Positions 25,954 through 34,725 of a DNA stretch of 64,000 nucleotides are shown here, piece by piece. Source of the DNA: Spongiimicrobium salis (GTDB taxonomy: Bacteria > Bacteroidota > Bacteroidia > Flavobacteriales > Flavobacteriaceae); contig NZ_JBHEQA010000001.1 of the NCBI RefSeq assembly GCF_043678055.1, positions 1,302,001 to 1,366,000 of the forward strand. Reading direction: 5' to 3'. The translations under genes and the position numbers were made by a program. Below the pieces are notes generated by a model. It saw only the letters and a program-made list of their open reading frames with translations, was not told where the DNA came from and made no database searches. Every line of letters begins with the position of its first letter. Positions within the stretch are counted from its first letter, which is position 1.

Positions 25954-28900
25954 CTATTCTTCTACAAAGAGATAGTTAAGGTTGAGCGAAATAAAGGCCT
26001 TATTGAACTCCTCCAATTCTTTGGACACCAAGGCATCAAAGGTTTTTAACTGCGCCTCTATTTGCCCGGCAATTTCATTCTTCACGGCAATATCCTGATC
26101 GGTAGGTGGAAAATCATCTATCGCTGTCAGACTATTCAAATGCGCCAACTTATTGGTCAATCGAATGGGGAAATTTAAAGGGTCCTGACCACTGCGGTTC
26201 TTGGTCTGGTATAGGGCCTTCTCCACATCTCCAAAAGCAGTTTTCATTTTCTTGGCCTTTTCTACCAAATCTTTGGTTTGCTCATTGTCCTTATACTGCT
26301 TCATAAAGGCATCTAATTGGGCTGTAATCTTACGAATCTTCTTAATGGATTGATGCGCTTTATCTACGGTAGTATTGATGTCGGTAACAAAATCAAACTG
26401 CTTCTGCATATCTGCCACGGATACTTCGGCTCTAGGATCGGGTAAGATGGTAAAATCTTCAGAGTTGGTTGCTCCATTTACATTTAAATGTACTTTATAG
26501 GTACCCGGTACTGCCTTTGCACCATCTAAACTGGCCCACCAGAGAATCATTCCTTTCAAGCGTTCCGCCCCTTTCCCGCGCGTATTCCACACGAAAGTAT
26601 TTCCGCCTTTTTTGACTTTTAATTTGTTTTTGGTCTCTTTGGCATAGGTGCTGAAATTCCCTAACGTATCTCCGGCTACGGAAGTAAAGGTGAGACTAAC
26701 ACTATCTTTTTTGGATACTTCCTTGAGGTAGAAATGTGTAATGACACCATTGGGATGATTGGCTCCTTCGGTTTTTGAAGGTGTTGTACGTGCTCCTCCC
26801 TTGGTACGATAGGAATCTTTTGGCTTATATAAAATGGCCTTTTTGCTTTTCTTGGCATCGTCTAACTGATGCAATACGGTAAGATCATCAATAATCCACA
26901 AGCTTCGCCCTTGGGTAGCTACGATAAGATTGTTGTCTTTGATGGCCAAATCCGTAATGGGAACAATTGGCAAATTCAATTGAAAGGGCGTAAAATTAGC
27001 GCCATCATCAAAGGAAACATACATTCCGGTTTCGGTGCCTGCATATAGTAATCCCTTTCGCTTAGGGTCTTCCCGAAGAACTCGAGTAAAGTGTTCCTTA
27101 TTTATACCGTTTGTTATTTTCTTCCAGGTCTTCCCATAGTCGGTCGTTTTATACAGATAAGGTTGAAAATCGCCTAACTTATAACGTGTGGCTGCCACAT
27201 AGCAGGTCCCTTCATCAAATGCTGAGGGTTCAATGCTATTGACCATGGACCATTCCGGCATATTGGTTGGCGTTACATTCTCCCAATTCTGTCCGCCATC
27301 TTTGGAAACATGAATCAGGCCATCATCGCTTCCTACCCAAAGTAAACCTTCTTTTAAGGGGCTTTCATTGGCCGCAAAAATGGTACAATAATACTCCACA
27401 CTGGTATTGTCTTGGGTTATGGGTCCTCCACTGGAAACCAACTTGGAAGGATCATTGCGTGTAAGATCTCCACTCAAGAGTGTCCAGCTCTGTCCTTCAT
27501 TTTCACTTACATGCACATGGTTAGAAAAGGTATAGAGTTTTTTAGGGTTATGGCGACTGAAAATAATGGGGAAATTCCATTGAAAACGGTATTTCATATC
27601 CTCAGCACCGTGTCCCATAGGATTATCTGGCCATACATTAATACCACGAACGGTTCCTGTCTTGTGATTTCGTCGCGTAAGGAAGCCGTCATAACTCCCG
27701 CCATAGACAATATCATTATCCGTGGGATCTACGGCAATATGGGCAGATTCTCCCCCTGCAGTAGGTTCCCAATCGTTCTCGCTGATACTAAAACCATCAC
27801 TTCGATGCTTGATGCGCAAGGTAGAATTATCCTGTTGCGCCGCATAGATACGATAAGGGAAAGCATTATCCGTAGTCACTCTATAAAATTGTGATGTAGG
27901 CTGGTTGTAATAGGTACTCCAGGTATCCCCGCCATCATACGAAACTTGCGCACCGCCATCGTCTCCAATAATCATCCGTTTGGAATTTTCCGGAGCGATC
28001 CAAAGGTCGTGATGATCTCCGTGCGGGGCATTAAAGGTATTAAAGCTGCGTCCACCATCGGTTGATTTGTGATAACGCACATTTAGTACATAAACCACAT
28101 CTACATCTTCCGTATCCGCATACAATCTTGTGTAGTACCAGGCCCGTTGCCGTAATTTACGCTCGCTATTTACCTGCGTCCATTTCTTCCCACCATCGTC
28201 ACTGCGATACAGGCCTCCTTTTTTCTTGTTCTCCACAATGGCCCATACACGCTCGGAATTCTTTGGGGAAACGGTGACCCCGATGATTCCCAAAGTATCT
28301 TTTGGAAAACCTTCATTTTTGGAGATTTCCGTCCAGCTTTCTCCACTATCCGTACTTTTCCAAAGCGCAGATCCATCGCCACCACTACTTAAACTATAGG
28401 GCGTACGTTTGGCCCGCCATGTGGACGCATATAAAATTCTGGGGTTATTGGGGTCCAAAATAAGGTCCACCGCCCCTGCCTGATCATTGACAAAGAGCTT
28501 CTTGGTCCAGCTTTTTCCCCCATCCATACTTTTATAGATACCACGATCTTGGGTAGGCTTATAAATGTTTCCAAGTACAGCCGCGTAGACAATATCGGAA
28601 TTGCTTGGATGAATACGAATTCGCGGCACATGGCGACTGTTTTTTAATCCCATGGATGTCCATGTCTTTCCGGCATCCACGGTTTTCCATATTCCATAGC
28701 CCGAAGATACATTACCCCTTAAGGTTTTCTCCCCTCCACCTACGTAGATCACATTGGGATCACTTTTTGCTACTTCAATGGCACCTATACTACCACCAAA
28801 GAAACCATCGGAAATATTACTCCAATTACGGCCTCCATCCGTAGTTTTCCATACACCACCTCCGGTAGCGCCAAAATAAAAGAGATTGGGTTCTCCGGGA

Positions 28901-29097
28901 ACACCGGTAACCGCAGCGGAACGCCCACCTCGGAAGGGGCCTACCAATCGGTATTCCAAACTAGAGTACAAATCTTCCGGATATTGTACGGTTGCGGTAT
29001 TTGATCGTTTCTTTTTTCGTTTTTGTGCAGAGGTCGTTGTAGGCAACAGCAAAGCAATCAGCAAAAGCATGCTGATTTTAACAAATAGCGTTTTCAT
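25954..29097 (-). CDS. secreted BNR/Asp-box repeat protein (VPS10/sortilin-like)
   Basis: 1047 residues with a signal peptide (MKTLFVKISMLLLIALLLPT, ending TSAQ). At least nine Asp-box motifs of the S/T-x-D-x-G-x-x-W type are visible, such as KTTDGGRNW, KTVDAGKTW, KSMDGGKSW, RSDDGGKKW, SYDGGDTW and VSKDGGQNW. They form one or two beta-propellers like those of sortilin/VPS10 and sialidase-like glycosyl hydrolases. The last 250 residues are helical and coiled. No sialidase active site could be identified, so an enzyme activity is not claimed. Probably periplasmic or surface bound. Confidence 0.85.
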   Translation of the reverse strand: MKTLFVKISMLLLIALLLPTTTSAQKRKKKRSNTATVQYPEDLYSSLEYRLVGPFRGGRSAAVTGVPGEPNLFYFGATGGGVWKTTDGGRNWSNISDGFFGGSIGAIEVAKSDPNVIYVGGGEKTLRGNVSSGYGIWKTVDAGKTWTSMGLKNSRHVPRIRIHPSNSDIVYAAVLGNIYKPTQDRGIYKSMDGGKSWTKKLFVNDQAGAVDLILDPNNPRILYASTWRAKRTPYSLSSGGDGSALWKSTDSGESWTEISKNEGFPKDTLGIIGVTVSPKNSERVWAIVENKKKGGLYRSDDGGKKWTQVNSERKLRQRAWYYTRLYADTEDVDVVYVLNVRYHKSTDGGRSFNTFNAPHGDHHDLWIAPENSKRMIIGDDGGAQVSYDGGDTWSTYYNQPTSQFYRVTTDNAFPYRIYAAQQDNSTLRIKHRSDGFSISENDWEPTAGGESAHIAVDPTDNDIVYGGSYDGFLTRRNHKTGTVRGINVWPDNPMGHGAEDMKYRFQWNFPIIFSRHNPKKLYTFSNHVHVSENEGQSWTLLSGDLTRNDPSKLVSSGGPITQDNTSVEYYCTIFAANESPLKEGLLWVGSDDGLIHVSKDGGQNWENVTPTNMPEWSMVNSIEPSAFDEGTCYVAATRYKLGDFQPYLYKTTDYGKTWKKITNGINKEHFTRVLREDPKRKGLLYAGTETGMYVSFDDGANFTPFQLNLPIVPITDLAIKDNNLIVATQGRSLWIIDDLTVLHQLDDAKKSKKAILYKPKDSYRTKGGARTTPSKTEGANHPNGVITHFYLKEVSKKDSVSLTFTSVAGDTLGNFSTYAKETKNKLKVKKGGNTFVWNTRGKGAERLKGMILWWASLDGAKAVPGTYKVHLNVNGATNSEDFTILPDPRAEVSVADMQKQFDFVTDINTTVDKAHQSIKKIRKITAQLDAFMKQYKDNEQTKDLVEKAKKMKTAFGDVEKALYQTKNRSGQDPLNFPIRLTNKLAHLNSLTAIDDFPPTDQDIAVKNEIAGQIEAQLKTFDALVSKELEEFNKAFISLNLNYLFVEE

Positions 29098-29435
29098 TTT
29101 CAGGGTATTATTAATTAGTCAGGCTAAATGTAGGAATAAAAGCGAATACAACGAAGCCTGTAGTCCGTAATTTTGCCCTAATTAAATTACAATACTCCAA
29201 GAATACCGGCCGCATCACTTTCTTCAAGACCTTCCCATACGATTTAAGGCATTCTTTTGTACCTTTGTACCATACTATAATTCCTTATGATACGTACCTT
29301 ACTTATCATGAATGTTTCTTTCCGAAACATCAAAAAAAGAGATTCTTTCCCAGGCTAAAGACCACATTCCCATCAAGGTTCTGCGCGAGCCTTGCCCTAT
29401 AGTATTTTAGTATCACTTTTAAATTATCTCTTGGT
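29098..29435. other. divergent intergenic region upstream of tnaA
   Basis: 338 bp between the Asp-box protein gene and tnaA. A TACCTTTG (29260-29267) matches the -7 promoter element toward tnaA. A short reading frame (29312-29410) lies between it and tnaA. Nothing else stands out. Confidence 0.5.
29312..29410 (+). other. 32-codon upstream reading frame before tnaA
   Basis: ATG at 29312, stop 25 bp before the tnaA ATG, reading MFLSETSKKEILSQAKDHIP followed by IKVLREPCPIVF. It lies downstream of a -7 element and could be a translated leader, but has no tryptophan, unlike enterobacterial tnaC. No good ribosome-binding site seen. Confidence 0.25.
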
Positions 29436-30815
29436 ATGGAATTACCGTATATCACCCCCTATAAAATAAAAATGGTGGAGGCCATTCAGCCCTCTACGCT
29501 GGAAGAACGAAAAAAATGGATAGAAGAAGCCCGTTATAATGTATTTAAATTATCGAGCGATCAAGTCCTTATTGATTTATTGACCGACTCTGGAACGGGC
29601 GCCATGTCCGATCGGCAATGGTCAGAAATGATGCTAGGCGATGAAAGTTACGCCGGATCTAAATCATATAAAAAACTGGAAGATACCGTTAAGAAAATTA
29701 CCGGTTTTCAACACTTTATTCCCACACATCAAGGCAGGGCTGCGGAGAATGTGCTCTTTTCCGCTTTGATCAAAGAAAGGGATATCATTCCTGGAAATTC
29801 TCATTTCGACACCACCAAAGGTCATATTGAATATCGAAAGGCCACCGCTGTGGATTGCACCATAGATGCTGCTTTTGATACCGACTTGCATCATTCCTTT
29901 AAGGGAAACATTGATCTTCAAAAACTAGAAGCGGTTTTCCATACCCATCCCATTGAAAATATTCCTTTTGTCCTATTGACGATTACCTGTAATTCGGCAG
30001 GGGGGCAACCCGTATCTATGGAAAACATCAAGGCAGTGTCCCAACTTTGTGAGGACCATGGCATCCCTTTGTATTTTGACGCCGCCCGTTTCGCCGAAAA
30101 TGCCTATTTCATTAAAACCAGAGAGCCGCAGTACGCAGAAGCTTCTATCCAAGACATTGTTCAGGAACTATTTTCCTATGGCGATGGAATGACGATGAGC
30201 GCCAAAAAAGATGGCATTGTGAATATGGGAGGCTTTATCGCCCTCAACAATCCTGAAGTGTACAAAAGCTGCATTACTTACAATATTATGTACGAGGGTT
30301 TTGTGACCTACGGAGGCATGTCTGGTCGAGATATGGGAGCACTGGCCGCAGGGCTACAAGAAGCCATTCAGTTTGAATATTTGGAAAGTCGCATTCGGCA
30401 AGTACATTATCTCGGTCAACTGCTGGTAGATTATGGCGTGCCAGTACAGCAGCCTTTTGGAGGGCATGCCATCTATTTGGATGCGAATAAGTTTGTCCCC
30501 AACATTGCAAAAGAAGAATACCGGGCGCAGGCCTTGGTCATAGAACTTTATATTGTTGGAGGGATACGGGCCGTAGAAATAGGCACCATTTTAGCAGATA
30601 GGGATCCCGTAACGAGGAACAATAGATATCCTAAATTGGAATTGGTGCGTTTGGCCATTCCAAGAAGAACCTATACCCTATCGCATATGAAATATGTGGC
30701 AGCGGTATTAAAAAAGATATTTGATACCCGACAAGAAGCTAAAAAAGGGTATCACATTTCTTGGGAAGCACCTATTATGAGGCACTTCACTGTAGAATTG
30801 GAAAAAATTGTTTAG
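29436..30815 (+). CDS. tnaA: tryptophanase (tryptophan indole-lyase)
   Basis: 459 residues, a PLP enzyme of the beta-eliminating lyase family. MTMSAKKDG holds the PLP lysine (Lys258), preceded by FDAARFAENAYFIK. Tryptophanase and tyrosine phenol-lyase differ at two sites: here the FDTTKGH segment has Asp125 (Thr in tyrosine phenol-lyase) and the RAVEIG segment lacks the arginine of SMERG. Both point to tryptophanase, which converts L-tryptophan to indole, pyruvate and ammonia in the cytoplasm. No tryptophan permease gene lies next to it. A perfect 28-bp palindrome downstream terminates it. Confidence 0.93.
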   Translation: MELPYITPYKIKMVEAIQPSTLEERKKWIEEARYNVFKLSSDQVLIDLLTDSGTGAMSDRQWSEMMLGDESYAGSKSYKKLEDTVKKITGFQHFIPTHQGRAAENVLFSALIKERDIIPGNSHFDTTKGHIEYRKATAVDCTIDAAFDTDLHHSFKGNIDLQKLEAVFHTHPIENIPFVLLTITCNSAGGQPVSMENIKAVSQLCEDHGIPLYFDAARFAENAYFIKTREPQYAEASIQDIVQELFSYGDGMTMSAKKDGIVNMGGFIALNNPEVYKSCITYNIMYEGFVTYGGMSGRDMGALAAGLQEAIQFEYLESRIRQVHYLGQLLVDYGVPVQQPFGGHAIYLDANKFVPNIAKEEYRAQALVIELYIVGGIRAVEIGTILADRDPVTRNNRYPKLELVRLAIPRRTYTLSHMKYVAAVLKKIFDTRQEAKKGYHISWEAPIMRHFTVELEKIV

Positions 30816-30847
30816 TCTTAAGCAATAGGTAGTTATGATGTGAAATG

Positions 30848-30875
30848 ATAATGCAGTGCCCGGGCACTGCATTAT
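30848..30875. terminator. perfect palindrome between tnaA and the S41 peptidase gene
   Basis: 28-bp perfect palindrome centred on CCCGGG (ATAATGCAGTGCCC and its complement), followed by TTTTTC. Fits a bidirectional terminator between converging genes. Confidence 0.8.
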
Positions 30876-30891
30876 TTTTCTAACAATGAGG

Positions 30892-32505
30892 CTACTTACT
30901 TTCCGTAATTGCAGCACCTTGTTTAATATCGTTCAAAATCCATTCCATTTCCCGATCTATTCCTTTTGCCTTATCAACTGCAGAGGACGTTATGACCTGA
31001 TCGGCGTGGATACCCTTTCCTTTTACCGTATCGTAATAGGGTGCTTCTATATGCATAAGTCCAAAACGCACCCCTACTTTGGTATTGGGCAGTTGAATGG
31101 TCTTATAATGCCCCGCTACAGTGCCATTATAGCCACCTCCGGTTTCTTCCCCCACAAAAACCGCACGTCCGGTCCCATGGAGATTGCTGGATAAAATGGA
31201 AGAAGCCGAGAAGGAATTCCCATTGATCAATACATATAGTTTCCCCTTAAAATTATGCTCATGAGGCTTTTTTAACTTGGCGTTGCGATAGTTGAATACC
31301 AATTTACCCTCTTTTTTTCTGGCTTTCAACAAATTGTGTATGACCAGACCAGGTGTCAACAATCCTTTGATCACTGCTCCCACAGCATTTTCATTTGGGC
31401 TAAAAAAGCCTTTAAAATAGGGGAGTCTTGTATTCACCTCAGCTGGGTTGACAAATTGAAATTCTTTATCTACGAGGTAGCCATAAAAATCTTGAATTTC
31501 ATCCAGACGCCCTCCGGTATTATCCCGTAAATCTAGAATCAGATTTCTAGTTCCTGCGGAATCGATCTTTGCAAAGCTTTCTTCATAGAATTTTTTATAA
31601 GGGCCATTGGTCCAGCTCCGAATCTGCATATAGGCTGTTTGTCCCGTACTATCCAAAAATTCCAAATTTCTATTGTAGTGCTTTCTACTAGCAATATAGC
31701 CTCGTTTCGCGTTGTATTTTCGCTTTGCCTTAAAGGCTTTTTTCTTAGCTTTTCGCTCCGCTTTGGTCAATTTTACCTTTTCTGGCTTGGGCAGACTATC
31801 CTTTATCCGTTCCGCCAATAGCAAACTATCCTTATTATAGCGCTTGTACTGTTTCACAAAGACAGAATCGGCTTTGCGCAATTGTAAAGAAACACTATCC
31901 AAATACCCTTCATGCTTTCGATACAATTCCTTTAATCGAAGGGCAATAAAACGTTCTTGAAAGGTGGTGTTATACCCATCGGAAGAAAAGGTTTTTTTAT
32001 AGGTGTCAAAAAGCTTGCGAATAGGCTTCCCATCTATAGACAACAATTCACTACCTACCAAGCTGGAATCTTTGCCAATAGTGTTGGAAATCCAAACGGC
32101 TTCTTCCACATATTCAAAATCCAAATCATTGAAATCCAATTTTAATTTATTCAGTCGCTTACGCTCTTTTCTGGTATAGCGCTTCCCAGGGAAGCCCGCA
32201 GAGATATGCCCCTGTCTTACTTCCGCAATTACGGGAGCAATACGGCTGTAAAAAGCTTTACTGTCCATAGGTGCGTTCAAACTTTTTTTAAGACTGTCAA
32301 ATTTTCGATCCAAAGTTTCCTTAGACACAAATTGATATAAACGCGGGTGCAATTTCTTTAGTTTCTTATACGCATAATCCACATCTTTCCGCAATTGGGT
32401 AGGGGCATGTTTGACGTCCAAACGGGCATTGTGTTTCTTTACGCTGACGCAGGAAGAAGTGAAGAGGAGAAGAATTGCTAAGCTGCTAAGGGTAATATGC
32501 TTCAT
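30892..32505 (-). CDS. S41-family peptidase (lipoprotein)
   Basis: 537 residues with a lipoprotein signal (lipobox TSSC at about residues 16-19). The C-terminal half has the tail-specific-protease core: NLILDLRDNTGGRLDEIQ, NGNSFSASSILSSNLHGTGR with the expected catalytic serine, and VFVGEETGGGYNG. The PDZ domain typical of Ctp proteases is not evident; instead there is a long basic stretch rich in Lys/Arg (around residues 230-270, such as AERKAKKKAFKAKRKY). Anchored in the envelope, it probably degrades periplasmic or incoming proteins. Substrate unknown. Confidence 0.88.
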   Translation of the reverse strand: MKHITLSSLAILLLFTSSCVSVKKHNARLDVKHAPTQLRKDVDYAYKKLKKLHPRLYQFVSKETLDRKFDSLKKSLNAPMDSKAFYSRIAPVIAEVRQGHISAGFPGKRYTRKERKRLNKLKLDFNDLDFEYVEEAVWISNTIGKDSSLVGSELLSIDGKPIRKLFDTYKKTFSSDGYNTTFQERFIALRLKELYRKHEGYLDSVSLQLRKADSVFVKQYKRYNKDSLLLAERIKDSLPKPEKVKLTKAERKAKKKAFKAKRKYNAKRGYIASRKHYNRNLEFLDSTGQTAYMQIRSWTNGPYKKFYEESFAKIDSAGTRNLILDLRDNTGGRLDEIQDFYGYLVDKEFQFVNPAEVNTRLPYFKGFFSPNENAVGAVIKGLLTPGLVIHNLLKARKKEGKLVFNYRNAKLKKPHEHNFKGKLYVLINGNSFSASSILSSNLHGTGRAVFVGEETGGGYNGTVAGHYKTIQLPNTKVGVRFGLMHIEAPYYDTVKGKGIHADQVITSSAVDKAKGIDREMEWILNDIKQGAAITESK

Positions 32506-32770
32506 AAAGTGTATTTGTTTGTAGTTTGTCTAGTCATCAAACTAACAACAATTGGACCAAAAATACGCAAGAAATCTATTTTGTCCTACTTTTCAAAATT
32601 TCAGTGCTATCATCAGATTTCTACAAAAAAAATCCCCACAAATGGGGAAGCCATTCTTGTAGGGTTTTTGACAAAAATTTGTATATTTAACCTACTTCCC
32701 CCTTTGTTTTTATCATGTACTGGCGTAGCACTTTTTTTTTCTACTTCAGCTTGTTTTTTGCGTATTTATA

Positions 32771-34714
32771 ATGACCAAACCCATGCCAAAAAAAAAGATC
32801 ATCAATGTTCATACCCATGTTTTTACTGGTAACTTTGTGCCTCCATATTTAGCCCGTACCATTGTTCCCTGGCCCTTCTTCTATTTCATTCATACTGGGT
32901 GGATCATCAAACAATTCAAAAAATACTATGCCCACAAATACCGAAAGGAATTTGCCCGGGGCGAAACCCAAGAGGAAACGGACGCCTTATGGGAAGCGCT
33001 ACATGAAGAAAAACGTAGGGAACGGAAGGAAGTACTCCGAAAGTATTTTATTTCCAGCCGATGGTATCTGCGTATTCCTATACAACTTCTTATTTTTTGG
33101 GTCATCTTATCGGCAGCATTCTATTTTATTGATCTGGTAAAATTACTCTTTGGAATAGAACAGGATTATTTTGAAATCATTGATCACCTTAAAGACTGGC
33201 TCACGGCCCATTATTTACACCTTAAAATCCATTGGATTTTAAAGGTCATCTGGGTAATTCTAGTATTGATTTTCATCCGAAGAGGGCGAAAGTTGCTGTT
33301 CATTTTGGCAAAGAAACTCTTTCCTATCCTAAAAAAAATAGCCAACCCACAATTGGCCGAAATGTTAGACCGCTACTATCTCATGGGGCGTTTTAGCTTT
33401 TACGGTACCCAACGCAAAGTAGCCCAGCGTGCCCTGCATCAGATTCCGCCGGGTTCAAGTATGGTCATCTTGCCCATGGATATGGAGTTTATGGGCGCCG
33501 GCACAACCAAAATAAGCTCAGAAATGTTGAAGTCCAAGGAAAAAAACCTTGAAAAGGGCTGGACGGAAGACGATTATAAAGAAAGCTTCCACTATCAAAT
33601 GCGCGAATTATGGGATGTAGTCAAAAATCCCGATAGCACAGCACCCAAAGAAGCCTATTATCCCTTTTTGTTTATTGATCCACGAAGGGTAGAAAGAGAT
33701 GGCTCTGCCTTCTTTGATTATGAAGTGGTCAATGATAAAATGGTCCTGAGACCCTGCTTTGTAAAGACCTATATGGAAGACCGTCAATTCAGTGGTTTTA
33801 AAATATACCCAGCATTGGGGTATTATCCGTTTGACAAATATTTGCTTCCTATTTGGCGTTACGCCGCCGAAAACAATATTCCCATCATGACCCACTGTGT
33901 TATGGGTGTGATCTATTATCGGGGAGCCAAGAAAAAGGCGTGGAATTTCCATCCTGTTTTTCAAACTACCTATGGGAAAGATGAATATGGTCCCATGCTT
34001 CTTCCGCAAACAAAGAACAAGGCCTTGCAATTTAACTTTACACATCCCATGAATTACCTCTGTCTCTTGGAGGAGTCTTTTTTAAAGACCGTCATTAAAA
34101 ATACGGAGGACGAGCATATTAAAAAACTCTTTGGATATTCGGAAGCCGATGATACGCTACAACATAATCTTTCCAACCTCAAAGTTTGTTTGGCCCATTT
34201 TGGTGGGGAAGAAGAATGGATCCGTTATATGGAGCAGGATCGGGAAACCTACAGTCAACGCCTGATGCGGAATCCCAAGGAAGCTATCCGGTTTATGACC
34301 AATTCCGATAACGAATTTTCTTGGTTCAAAATTAGTAGTCTTTGGGAAAAGGGCGATTGGTTTTCTATTATCTGTAGTATGATGATCCGCTATCAAAATG
34401 TGTATGCCGACCTCAGCTATATTATCAGCAAACCTTCTATTTACCCCTTATTGAAATATGCCTTGGAAAAAGGAGAAGATTATGAGACGGAGCACCAAGC
34501 CTACAGCGCAGAGACTTCTCCCAATAAAAAAGCCATGCACTACAGTGGAAAGAACAAATTACGCAGTCGTATTTTATTTGGAACCGACTTTTATGTAGTG
34601 CGCAACCACAATTCGGATAAAGATCTTTTTATTGAGACCAAAGCTTTATTGGATGAGGAGGATTTTGATTTGATTGCTAGAGAAAACACAGCCAACTATT
34701 TATCAAAAGATTAA
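32771..34714 (+). CDS. amidohydrolase-fold protein with inserted membrane helices
   Basis: 647 residues. The N-terminal INVHTHVFTG gives the HxH metal pair (His14, His16); further on come GFKIYPALGYYP, IPIMTHC, VCLAHFGGEEEW and ILFGTDF, which together make up the ligand set of an amidohydrolase_2-type TIM barrel. Unusually, about 200 residues are inserted after the first strand, containing two likely membrane helices (about 105-128 and 158-178) and many basic residues. A membrane-bound metal hydrolase is inferred; the substrate is unknown. The stop is 11 bp before the HNH-ATPase gene, so this is the first gene of a three-gene operon. Confidence 0.7.
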   Translation: MTKPMPKKKIINVHTHVFTGNFVPPYLARTIVPWPFFYFIHTGWIIKQFKKYYAHKYRKEFARGETQEETDALWEALHEEKRRERKEVLRKYFISSRWYLRIPIQLLIFWVILSAAFYFIDLVKLLFGIEQDYFEIIDHLKDWLTAHYLHLKIHWILKVIWVILVLIFIRRGRKLLFILAKKLFPILKKIANPQLAEMLDRYYLMGRFSFYGTQRKVAQRALHQIPPGSSMVILPMDMEFMGAGTTKISSEMLKSKEKNLEKGWTEDDYKESFHYQMRELWDVVKNPDSTAPKEAYYPFLFIDPRRVERDGSAFFDYEVVNDKMVLRPCFVKTYMEDRQFSGFKIYPALGYYPFDKYLLPIWRYAAENNIPIMTHCVMGVIYYRGAKKKAWNFHPVFQTTYGKDEYGPMLLPQTKNKALQFNFTHPMNYLCLLEESFLKTVIKNTEDEHIKKLFGYSEADDTLQHNLSNLKVCLAHFGGEEEWIRYMEQDRETYSQRLMRNPKEAIRFMTNSDNEFSWFKISSLWEKGDWFSIICSMMIRYQNVYADLSYIISKPSIYPLLKYALEKGEDYETEHQAYSAETSPNKKAMHYSGKNKLRSRILFGTDFYVVRNHNSDKDLFIETKALLDEEDFDLIARENTANYLSKD

Positions 34715-34725
34715 GCTATTCTATT

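Noticed and set aside
29312..29410. tnaC-type leader peptide for tryptophanase
   Set aside because: The encoded peptide has no tryptophan and no clear ribosome-binding site, so the classical mechanism cannot apply; kept only as an unexplained frame.
29436..30815. Tyrosine phenol-lyase as an alternative to tryptophanase
   Set aside because: The two diagnostic positions (Asp125 and the VEIG segment) match tryptophanase.
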